From Nostoc sp. CHAB 5834 (lineage in GTDB: Bacteria > Cyanobacteriota > Cyanobacteriia > Cyanobacteriales > Nostocaceae): a stretch of DNA of 64,000 nt. Shown in pieces: positions 9,756 to 18,122 of this stretch; position 1 is the stretch's first letter; every line of letters starts with the position of its first letter. The notes under the pieces were generated by a model, which was given only the letters and a program-made list of their open reading frames with translations, searched no databases and was not told the DNA's origin. The stretch is taken from NCBI GenBank assembly GCA_020829485.1, contig JAIVFU010000035.1:1-64000 (forward strand). Direction: 5' to 3'. A program made the translations under genes and the position numbers.

Positions 9756-11522
9756 ATGAACAGAAACACCAAAATTGATTCATCATCCGTTATTCTTGTT
9801 AGCGGTGGAGGAAGAGGGGTTACAGCGCAATGCACCATCAAATTAGCAAAGCAATATCAGTGTAAATTTATATTGCTTGGCCGCTCTCAACTTGCTAAAA
9901 CTGAACCGGAATGGGCTAAAGACTGCTATAATGAAGGTGAAATAAAAAAACGGATTATGCAGGATTTAATTGCTCAAGGCGATAAACCTACACCTGTAAA
10001 AATCCAAAAAGCATTTAATTATTTATCAGCCCAGCGAGAAATTACTACAACACTCTCTACGATTCAACAAGCTGGAGGGCAAGCAGAATATCTCAGTGTG
10101 GATATTACCAATTATTCTGCTTTACAGGTGGAATTAGCACCAATTGTTCAGCGACTAGGGCAAATTACAGGAATTATTCATGGGGCTGGTAACTTAGCAG
10201 ATAAGTTAATTGAAAACAAAACAGAGCAGGATTTTGAAACTGTTTATACTGCTAAAGTTGAAGGTTTAGAAAGCTTAATTAACTCTGTAGAACCAAATAA
10301 ATTAAGTTTCATTGTTCTCTTTTCCTCTTTTGTAGCTTTTTATGGTAATCCAGGTCAATCGGATTATGCACTAGCCAACGAAATACTCAATAAAACAGCC
10401 TATTTACTTCAGCGTAAATACCCTTATTGCCGTGTAGTTTCTATCGGTTGGGGCCCTTGGGATGGCGGGATGGTTACACCACAATTAAAGAAGTTCTTCG
10501 AGCAGCTAAATATGGAACTAATTCCAATGGAAGTTGGGAGCCAGATGTTAGTTAATGAACTGAATTATTCTAATCATGGAACTGCACAAACTTTGGTAAT
10601 TAGCAGCCCAATTGTAGCCCAAAGAAAACAGCTAAATCCTGAGTTACAGTCATTTCAGATTCGCCGGAAATTAACATTAGCAGCCAACCCATTTGTCTAC
10701 GATCACGTAATTGGCGGTAATCCAGTTTTGCCTGCGATGTGCAGCATAGCATGGATTGCTAATACTTGTGAGCAACTTTACCCAGGTTACAAATTTTTTA
10801 ATTGTAACAGTTACAAAGTTCTTAAGGGAATTATTTTCGATGAAACTCTTGCAAAACAATATTTCTTGGATTTAAAGGAAATTAATAAATCTAATTCTGG
10901 AGAAATAAATTTTGAAGCGTTGCTATGGAGCGAAAGTAGCAAAGGTATACCTCATTATCATTACAGTGCTCAAATAAAGCTTGTACAGGAAATTCTTTCA
11001 GCGCCTACTTATAAAGAATTTACTCAAAATCAAGATCCAGAGGTATTCAATCTTTTACCTTATGAAAATGGAATGTTATTTCACAGACCAATTTTTCAGG
11101 GAATAAAACGGATTCTCAATATCACTTCTGATAAACTAACTGCTCAATGTTTATTAGACAATCTTGAAGTAAAAAAACAAGGGCAATTTCCCTTACAAAC
11201 ATTCAATCCTTACACATCTGATATTTTATTTCAGTGCCTATTAGTTTGGGTCAGGCACTTTCATAATTTAGGTAGCTTACCCTTGAAAGTACAAAATTTG
11301 AAACAGTTCAGACAGATTCCATTAGATCAAGAATTTTATGTTTCTGTAGAAGTTTTATCAGAAAGTGAAAGTAATGTATATGCTAGCGCCACAGCACATG
11401 ATGCTCAAGGGCAAATATACATCCAGATTTCACAAATGCAAGTTACTACAAGTGAACGGCTTAACCTTCTTTTCTTAAACAATTCTTGTTTAGAAATAGA
11501 TAACTCAAAAATTGTTAATTAA
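9756..11522 (+). CDS. Ketoreductase-dehydratase-like subunit (PfaA C-terminal/HglD-like)
   Basis: 588 residues. The N-terminal 300 residues form an SDR-type ketoreductase: NADPH loop VSGGGRGVTAQ, HGAGNLADK, and the catalytic segment FSSFVAFYGNPGQSDYALAN with Tyr204. The C-terminal part is a hot-dog dehydratase-like domain with HxxxGxxxxP at His317 (HVIGGNPVLP), as in the DH' domain at the end of PfaA. It should reduce beta-ketoacyl-ACP and possibly dehydrate or template the chain. Together with the two upstream frames it rebuilds the PfaA order KS-AT-ACP-KR-DH' in pieces. It is followed after 30 bases by the next subunit, indicating one operon. Confidence 0.83.
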   Translation: MNRNTKIDSSSVILVSGGGRGVTAQCTIKLAKQYQCKFILLGRSQLAKTEPEWAKDCYNEGEIKKRIMQDLIAQGDKPTPVKIQKAFNYLSAQREITTTLSTIQQAGGQAEYLSVDITNYSALQVELAPIVQRLGQITGIIHGAGNLADKLIENKTEQDFETVYTAKVEGLESLINSVEPNKLSFIVLFSSFVAFYGNPGQSDYALANEILNKTAYLLQRKYPYCRVVSIGWGPWDGGMVTPQLKKFFEQLNMELIPMEVGSQMLVNELNYSNHGTAQTLVISSPIVAQRKQLNPELQSFQIRRKLTLAANPFVYDHVIGGNPVLPAMCSIAWIANTCEQLYPGYKFFNCNSYKVLKGIIFDETLAKQYFLDLKEINKSNSGEINFEALLWSESSKGIPHYHYSAQIKLVQEILSAPTYKEFTQNQDPEVFNLLPYENGMLFHRPIFQGIKRILNITSDKLTAQCLLDNLEVKKQGQFPLQTFNPYTSDILFQCLLVWVRHFHNLGSLPLKVQNLKQFRQIPLDQEFYVSVEVLSESESNVYASATAHDAQGQIYIQISQMQVTTSERLNLLFLNNSCLEIDNSKIVN

Positions 11523-11552
11523 TAATACTTAGTTATATATAAGGAAATACAA

Positions 11553-14500
11553 ATGACAGTAAAACTGGCAATTGTAGGCATGGATGCTTTTTTCGGTACA
11601 AGCTATGGATTGGATAACTTTGAGCGTAGTATTTACGAGGCAACTCAACATTTCATTCCTGTTCCTTCTACAAGATATCAAGGCACACAGCAAAATCAGC
11701 CAATATTGGAAGGACAGGATTCTCAAAATGATGAAGTATCGCTGGGAGCTTACATTCAAGATTTTGAAATCGATGCCTTTCATTTCAAAATCCCACCCAA
11801 TGACTTAGACAAATACGATCCTGAGCAGTTACTAATGCTGAAGGTGATTGATAATGCTCTGAGTGATGCAAATTTAAACCAAAATAAAAAAATAGCTATT
11901 GTTACTGCTATTAGAGAAAACCAAAATAGCGAAGTTAATAGTAAGTTTGATGCGTTTAACCAACAGGTTATAGATAATGAAAATAATCCCAGTGAAAAAA
12001 CAAATACTATTTTCCAAAAAATTTCTACTTTATGGAATATTTCTGGCCCTAATTTAACTGTAAATGTTGAAGAGAATTCAATTTTTGAGGCGCTAGAGAT
12101 AGCAAAAATGCTGCTTACCGTTGGGACAGTAGATGCTGTTGTTGTAAGTGCAGTATATTTGGCTGGACTGGACTGCGATCGCACCACCGACACAAATACT
12201 GGTAAACTCACCCTCGATTATGATTGTAACGCCAGTGGCTCGATAGTAGGTGAAGGGGGCGGAGCGATCGTTTTAAAGCGGTATGAAAAAGCTCACCACG
12301 ATAAAGACCGCATCTATGCAGTGATTGACGCGGTTAGTTTTATACATAAAAGTTCTGCTACCCCAGAGAAATCAGTCAGACAAACCTGCCAGAACGCTTT
12401 TGAGAAAGCAGGAGTGAGTCCCAAAGACATCGGCTATGTAGAAGTTTTTGCTAGTGGGGTTGAACAGCAAGATGAGGCTGAAATCCAGGGTTTAATCGAA
12501 GCCTATCGAATTCCTAACTCCGAATTTATCTGTGCAATTGGCAGTGTCAAAACTAATATCGGACATACGCATATTGCATCTGGAATTGACAGCCTAATTA
12601 AAACTGCTCTGTGCCTTTACAACCGTTATATTCCCGCAACACCGCAGTGGTCTAGCCCGAAAAAGCCAGAAATTTGGCAAAACAGTCCTTTCTACGTCCC
12701 TACCGAGTCTAGACCTTGGCTTTTGAGTACAGGACTAACGAAAAGAGTAGCGGCTATTAACAGCCTAGCTAATAACTGTACGTTCGCTCATTTAATATTG
12801 TCAGAAGACTCAAGTCAGCAAGACCGCAGCAACAGATATTTGGAACAAAGCCCCTTTTATCTTTTTCCAATTGCTGCTAGCGACGAATCGGCTTTACTTG
12901 AGAAACTTGATGCATTAGAGCAATCGATTAAAAATAGCTCGTTTTTATCTACCACTGCTAGCCAAACTTTTACTGCTTTTCAAAGTGATTCCCAGGCGAC
13001 TTATGCATTAGCAATTGTCGGACATAATCAAGACGAATTGCTTCGGGAAATCCAGCGCGGGCGTAAGGGTATTTCTAATGCCTTTGCTCAAGGGAAAGAG
13101 TGGAAAAGCCCATCAGGTAGTTATTTCACCGCTAAACCTTTAGGTAAACAAGGTACTATCGCCTTTGTTTACCCAGGTGCTTTGAATTCCTTTATTGGGA
13201 TGGGTCGAAAACTTTTCCACTTATTTCCCAAAATTCATGATCGTGCCTCCAAATTTGTTTCTAATCCCAGCTTATTTTTTAGAGACAAAGAACTTTATCC
13301 AAGAAGCCTGAATAAATTATCAAAAAGGCAACTAGAAGACTTAGAAGCAAAATTACTCAATGATCCTCTAGCAATGCAAGTTACTGGAACAGGTTTTTCA
13401 GTATTATTAACACACATATTAAGAGATTATTTTCAAGTGGAGCCTCAAGCTGTATTTGGATACAGTATGGGCGAAAGCACCATGCTGTACGCTCTGAATG
13501 TTTGGACTAGCGGTGAAGATGTTAGCAACTTTGTGCATTCATCTGAATTATTTAAAACACGCTTAGTCGGTGCTAAAAATACAGTTCGGGATTATTGGGG
13601 CTTACCCTACAATCCCAATAATGAGGGCGAACCTGTGTGGCATAGCTATGTTCTCATGGCTCCGGTATCCGCAGTTAGTTCTTGCTTAGAAAAAGAAAAC
13701 CGGGTCTATTTGACAAATATCAACACGCCGACAGAAGTTGTCATTGCTGGAGAACCCCAAGCCTGTCTCAGAGTGATTGCAGCCTTGAATTGTGAAGCTT
13801 TCCGTTCACCTGCTGATATGGTGCTTCATTGCGATTTGATGCTTTCTGAATACGATGATCTGATTAAACTTAATACCTCACCCGTTCAAAATGTATCAGA
13901 GATTAATTTTTATTCATCAGCTAATTACAACTTAATTCCCCTTGAGAAAGAATCCCTAGCTCACAACATTAGTCGAGGATTTTGTCAGCGTGTTGATTTT
14001 CCTCAACTGATTAACCGAGTCTATGAAGATGGAGCCAAGATATTCATTGAAATAGGCCCTGGCAACACTTGTTCTCGATGGATTGCTGACAACCTAAAAC
14101 AGAAAGAACATACTACCGTATCCATAAATCGCAGAGGATGTGATGATTATACTGCCATTGTCAAAGCCTTGGCACAACTTCTCAGCCATCGTGTATCTGT
14201 GGATTTATCACCACTATATTCTTTAGGACAAGAAAGCGTTAGTAAAAAGAAATCTTTACTAAAGACTATTACCCTAGAACGCTACCCACTTATTCCTGCT
14301 GCTACAAATAGTGAAGATTTAAATATAGTCAGTTTGTCAGCAAGTAATTTACAACCGCAACAGAAACAACTAAGTTTAGTTGGATCTGAAAAACTACAAA
14401 CAAGTATGAGGATTGCTAACAATGCCTACATAGCAAATGATTTGTCGAAAATCGCGGTAACTATGGATAAAGAGCGTGATTTTTATGATGCGGATCGCTC

Positions 14501-15722
14501 TAAAAATTATGTTAGCCGTAAGCCTAAAAACGTTGTTTACGATGAAGTAGATGTTTTGGAGTTTGCTAAAGGTACAGTTTCAAAAGTATTGGGTAAAGAT
14601 TTTGAAGTTATCGACCCTTATCTGAGACGAGTCCGCTTACCAAATCCTCCTTATCTATTTGTCAGTCGCGTCACGAAAATTGCAGGTGAACGAGGTGAAT
14701 ATAATACAGGTTTCATCGAAACGGAATATGATTTTCCTCAAGATGCTTGGTACTCGGTTGATGGTCATATTCCGCTAGGAATATATGAAGAGTCAGCACA
14801 GGGTTTTTTACTTTTACTTGGCTATCTTGGGACTGACTTCGAGAATAAAGGGCAACGGTCATTTCGCTTACTAGACTTAACTGCTACATTTATCTGCGAG
14901 CAACCCGAAGAAATTAAAACTGTTCGTTACACTGTCAAAATCAATTCTTATGTCAGAACTAATTACAATTTGATAGTCTTTTTTACTTGTGAATGTTTTA
15001 TTAACGACAAATTGTTTCTGAAAGTATCTGGAGGCTGTGCCGGACTATTTTCAGATGAGGAACTAGAGCAAGGACAAGGTATTATTGTTTCGGCGCGTGA
15101 CGAAAAACTAAAAAGCCAAATTCAGAAGCAGAATTTTCCAGCGCCACTATTTTGTGAAAAATCTACTTTTGAATGGAAAGACCTGCTCTATTTGAGCCAA
15201 GGTAATATTGCTGATTGCTTTGGCGATCGCTATCAGCAAAATGGCTTAAATCCATCCTTACGCTTACCCCCACAAAAGCTGTTAATGATTGATCAAGTGC
15301 TATCTGTTGATCTCAAAGGGGGAGCAGCAGGATTAGGTTTAGTTACGGCTCAAAAATCTGTAGAACCAGATGATTGGTATTTTCTCTGTCACTTTCAAAA
15401 TGACCCGACTATGCCCGGTAGTCTCATGGTTGAAGGTAGTTCTCAGTTATTACAATTTTATCTCCTCTTCTTAGGACTCCAAACTAGTACTGTAGATGGC
15501 AGATTCCAAATCGTGCCTCAGCGTCCCCAAATAGTCCGTTTTCGTGGACAAGTTACCCCAACTTCAGGAATTTTGAACTATCGACTTGAAGTTATTGAAA
15601 TTGCGTTATCTCCAAAGCCTTTTATTATAGCCAATGTTGATGTTTTCTTTGGTGGTAAAACAATTGCTTACGTCAAAAATTTGGGTTGGCAATTAACGGA
15701 AAGACATGAGAATGCATCATAA
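11553..15722 (+). CDS. PfaB/PfaC-like fusion: inactive KS-AT-DH-DH
   Basis: 1389 residues with an AAGGAA-type ribosome site before ATG 11553. Residues 1-430 form a KS fold whose active-site Cys is replaced: the DAAC position reads NVEE (Glu174). The HGTGT motif is degenerate (FASGV) while GHTHIASG persists, so it is chain-length-factor-like. The AT region (about 520-850) has a changed entry motif (YPGALNS) but keeps GYSMGE with Ser638, as in PfaB-type acyltransferases. The end carries two FabA-like dehydratases: DGHIP with His1072 and CHFQNDPTMPG with His1280. It likely partners the first subunit in chain-length control, acyl transfer and double-bond chemistry. Confidence 0.82.
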   Translation: MTVKLAIVGMDAFFGTSYGLDNFERSIYEATQHFIPVPSTRYQGTQQNQPILEGQDSQNDEVSLGAYIQDFEIDAFHFKIPPNDLDKYDPEQLLMLKVIDNALSDANLNQNKKIAIVTAIRENQNSEVNSKFDAFNQQVIDNENNPSEKTNTIFQKISTLWNISGPNLTVNVEENSIFEALEIAKMLLTVGTVDAVVVSAVYLAGLDCDRTTDTNTGKLTLDYDCNASGSIVGEGGGAIVLKRYEKAHHDKDRIYAVIDAVSFIHKSSATPEKSVRQTCQNAFEKAGVSPKDIGYVEVFASGVEQQDEAEIQGLIEAYRIPNSEFICAIGSVKTNIGHTHIASGIDSLIKTALCLYNRYIPATPQWSSPKKPEIWQNSPFYVPTESRPWLLSTGLTKRVAAINSLANNCTFAHLILSEDSSQQDRSNRYLEQSPFYLFPIAASDESALLEKLDALEQSIKNSSFLSTTASQTFTAFQSDSQATYALAIVGHNQDELLREIQRGRKGISNAFAQGKEWKSPSGSYFTAKPLGKQGTIAFVYPGALNSFIGMGRKLFHLFPKIHDRASKFVSNPSLFFRDKELYPRSLNKLSKRQLEDLEAKLLNDPLAMQVTGTGFSVLLTHILRDYFQVEPQAVFGYSMGESTMLYALNVWTSGEDVSNFVHSSELFKTRLVGAKNTVRDYWGLPYNPNNEGEPVWHSYVLMAPVSAVSSCLEKENRVYLTNINTPTEVVIAGEPQACLRVIAALNCEAFRSPADMVLHCDLMLSEYDDLIKLNTSPVQNVSEINFYSSANYNLIPLEKESLAHNISRGFCQRVDFPQLINRVYEDGAKIFIEIGPGNTCSRWIADNLKQKEHTTVSINRRGCDDYTAIVKALAQLLSHRVSVDLSPLYSLGQESVSKKKSLLKTITLERYPLIPAATNSEDLNIVSLSASNLQPQQKQLSLVGSEKLQTSMRIANNAYIANDLSKIAVTMDKERDFYDADRSKNYVSRKPKNVVYDEVDVLEFAKGTVSKVLGKDFEVIDPYLRRVRLPNPPYLFVSRVTKIAGERGEYNTGFIETEYDFPQDAWYSVDGHIPLGIYEESAQGFLLLLGYLGTDFENKGQRSFRLLDLTATFICEQPEEIKTVRYTVKINSYVRTNYNLIVFFTCECFINDKLFLKVSGGCAGLFSDEELEQGQGIIVSARDEKLKSQIQKQNFPAPLFCEKSTFEWKDLLYLSQGNIADCFGDRYQQNGLNPSLRLPPQKLLMIDQVLSVDLKGGAAGLGLVTAQKSVEPDDWYFLCHFQNDPTMPGSLMVEGSSQLLQFYLLFLGLQTSTVDGRFQIVPQRPQIVRFRGQVTPTSGILNYRLEVIEIALSPKPFIIANVDVFFGGKTIAYVKNLGWQLTERHENAS

Positions 15723-15767
15723 CAATTCAAGATTCAAAACCGTAGATGTGAGTGGAGATTTTTCGAC

Positions 15768-17447
15768 ATGTTAGGAAATGGCAATAAAAATAAAGATGTT
15801 TCTGCAACTCTACTAGCTGAAGACAGCAATGTTACAAGCTATTTTAATAGTCCAAATAAAGCTTGGAAAGGCGATTTAGATTTAATTGCTTTTGACGAAA
15901 TAGAAATCAAAAATCGGTTGCTGAATTTGCATCAACCTTGTTACGTCCTCAGAGATAAGGGTCGGATTGGTATCGCCAACCAAGGTAATTTTGACTTCCA
16001 GGACAACAGTCGAAGTGGATTGTTAGAGACTTTGATGGTTGCTTTAGCGCTACCGCCTCAACAGTTAGGCGATCGCAGCTTCCTAGATTTTCATGGGGTA
16101 AAATATGCCTATGCTGCTGGTGCTATGGCAGGTGGCATTGCTTCGGCAGAATTAGTAATTGCTCTGGGAAAAGCAGGTATTTTGGCTAGCTTTGGTGCGG
16201 CTGGTTTAGTTCCTTCCCGGATTGAAGCAGCTATTCACCAAATTCAGCAAGCTCTGCCTCAAGGGCCTTACGCATTTAACCTGATTCATAGTCCGAGCGA
16301 AGAAGCCTTGGAACGTCAGGCCATTGATTTGTACCTCAAACACGGTGTTCGGACTGTAGAAGCTTCTGCCTTTCTCGGTTTGACACCTCACATCGTCTAT
16401 TATCGAGCTGCTGGATTGAATCTCAATGCACTCGGTCAAATTGAGATAAATAACAAAGTCATTGCCAAAATTTCTCGCTCAGAAGTTGCAACAAAATTTT
16501 TACAGCCAGCGCCTACAAAAATTCTCAAGCAGCTTGTTGAACAACAACTGATTACAGAGTTACAAGCTACGCTAGCAGAAAAAGTGCCAATGGCTGATGA
16601 TATTACCGTAGAAGCAGATTCGGGTGGACATACAGATAATCGTCCCCTTGTCTGTCTTTTACCCTCTATCTTGGCTCTCCGGGACGAGATGCAGCGCCAG
16701 TATCGCTACGACAGACAGGTAAGGATCGGTGCTGCGGGAGGTATTGGCACACCTGAGTCAGCACTAGCCGCCTTCATGATGGGGGCGAGTTATGTGGTAA
16801 CGGGGTCGATTAATCAATCCTGTGTTGAAGCTGGTACTTCTGTTCATACAAAAAACTTGCTAGCTAAAGCTGCTATGGCAGATGTAATTATGGCTCCTTG
16901 TGCCGATATGTTTGAAATGGGGGTAAAGGTACAACTGCTCAAACTTGGTAACTTTTTCCCCATGCGGGCGCAGAAATTGTATGACCTTTACAAAAATTAC
17001 AACTCAATTGACGAAATTCCACTTGAGGAAAGACAAAAATTAGAACAGCAAGTATTTGGTAGAAACTTAGAAGCAATTTGGGAAGATACAGTTAAATTTT
17101 TCTCTGAACGAGATCCAGAGCAAATTAATAGAGCAAATGATAATCCCAAACGGAAAATGGCTCTCATTTTTCGCTGGTATCTAGGATTATCCTCTCGCTG
17201 GTCTTCCTCTGGTGAAAAAGGCCGAGAAATGGATTATCAAATTTGGTGCGGCCCTGCGATCGGTGCTTTTAATGAATGGGTAAAAGGGTCTTACTTAGCT
17301 GAACCGAATGCACGGCGTGTAGTTGACGTTGCCTACCATATTATGAATGGAGCAGCCTACTTGTACCGATTACAAAGCTTAAAACTTCAGGGATTGCAGC
17401 TGCCGGACAACTACCGTTACTATCGTCCCATGCCTTTAATTTCCTAA
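15768..17447 (+). CDS. PfaD-type enoyl reductase (FMN TIM barrel)
   Basis: 559 residues matching the PfaD family of trans-acting enoyl-ACP reductases in PUFA synthases and related polyketide systems. Visible signatures include GAMAGGIASAELVIALGKAG, FGAAGLVPSRIEAAI, the phosphate/flavin-binding EADSGGHTDNRP and GAAGGIGTPESALAAFMMG, and the C-terminal WCGPAIGAFNEWVKGS. It should reduce the enoyl intermediates made by the DH domains, allowing a saturated chain. The start ATG 15768 follows the previous gene by 45 bases, so it is co-transcribed. Length and motif order are normal. Confidence 0.9.
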   Translation: MLGNGNKNKDVSATLLAEDSNVTSYFNSPNKAWKGDLDLIAFDEIEIKNRLLNLHQPCYVLRDKGRIGIANQGNFDFQDNSRSGLLETLMVALALPPQQLGDRSFLDFHGVKYAYAAGAMAGGIASAELVIALGKAGILASFGAAGLVPSRIEAAIHQIQQALPQGPYAFNLIHSPSEEALERQAIDLYLKHGVRTVEASAFLGLTPHIVYYRAAGLNLNALGQIEINNKVIAKISRSEVATKFLQPAPTKILKQLVEQQLITELQATLAEKVPMADDITVEADSGGHTDNRPLVCLLPSILALRDEMQRQYRYDRQVRIGAAGGIGTPESALAAFMMGASYVVTGSINQSCVEAGTSVHTKNLLAKAAMADVIMAPCADMFEMGVKVQLLKLGNFFPMRAQKLYDLYKNYNSIDEIPLEERQKLEQQVFGRNLEAIWEDTVKFFSERDPEQINRANDNPKRKMALIFRWYLGLSSRWSSSGEKGREMDYQIWCGPAIGAFNEWVKGSYLAEPNARRVVDVAYHIMNGAAYLYRLQSLKLQGLQLPDNYRYYRPMPLIS

Positions 17448-17502
17448 ATTTTCTTAAAATCTTACGTAATTTCTGGATTTAGAGATGAATAGTTTATAGG
17501 GG

Positions 17503-17629
17503 TTAAGCTGTTACGCAAATAACATTGTACATTTACCTGATGACTGTTGACTGATGACCGATAATCGTCAACCGTCAACCGTCAACGATTATAAAGAATG
17601 TTTATATAATTTAGACGCATATCAGGTTA
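17503..17629 (+). repeat. MITE with CCGTCAA heptamers, copy 1
   Basis: The element begins TTAAGCTGTTACGCAAATAA and ends TTAGACGCATATCAGG. The ends are imperfect inverted repeats (TAAGCTGTTACGC / TAAGCTGATATGCG). The centre holds four heptamer units (ccgataa, tcgtcaa, ccgtcaa twice). Near-identical copies lie at 36827 and 62353. It fills most of the 350-base gap (17448-17798) after the pfaD-like gene; the rest holds nothing recognised. Confidence 0.8.
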
Positions 17630-17798
17630 GTAGTTTTGGTTGAGAACATAACCCAAAAATTTCCGGTTTATTCTCAGAGGATGCAAAAAAAAATTCTACC
17701 TGAAGTCTTGAAGCTCTGCAATTTCTATTAAAGCTTCAGAAAAAGGTAAACTGAATTCCAAATTTATTTACGTAAAACTGAGTTACTTAATCATACAG

Positions 17799-18086
17799 AT
17801 GAACCAAAACATTACTATTTCAAATGATGTACAGTCTCAAACTGTAGAGAGTATTCAAGTTTGGTTAGTTACCCAATTTGCCGAGCGACTGGAAATTGAT
17901 CCCGAAGATATAGATAGTTGTGAGCCTTTCGATAACTACGGTTTAAATTCAGCAGAAACAATGATCCTGCTGGGGAAGCTAGAAAGGTGGCTCGGACAAA
18001 AATTGAATCCTACTTTAATTTTTAATTACCCGACTATTGCAGAACTTGCCCAGCGATTAGGTGAGGAAACTACTGTTTCAAAGTAA
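17799..18086 (+). CDS. Stand-alone acyl carrier protein
   Basis: 95 residues with a complete carrier fold: VWLVTQFAERLEIDPEDID, the phosphopantetheine segment YGLNSAETMILLGKLERWLG, and NPTLIFNYPTIAELAQRL. The Asp that normally precedes the modified Ser (DS) is Asn here (NS). This class of free ACP is usually loaded by a fatty acyl-AMP ligase, but no such ligase lies in the window. It sits between the PUFA-like enzymes and the first modular PKS, so it may ferry the finished chain across that junction. Confidence 0.85.
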   Translation: MNQNITISNDVQSQTVESIQVWLVTQFAERLEIDPEDIDSCEPFDNYGLNSAETMILLGKLERWLGQKLNPTLIFNYPTIAELAQRLGEETTVSK

Positions 18087-18122
18087 TTTCATAAACATAA
18101 TGCAACTCAGGAAGATAGTTAA

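Noticed and set aside
4828..17447. Assignment as the canonical heterocyst glycolipid (hgl) operon
   Set aside because: The domain types are similar, but the genes lead into modular PKS/NRPS genes and no hetM/hglB, hetN or hetI neighbours are present. No gene symbols were given for this reason.
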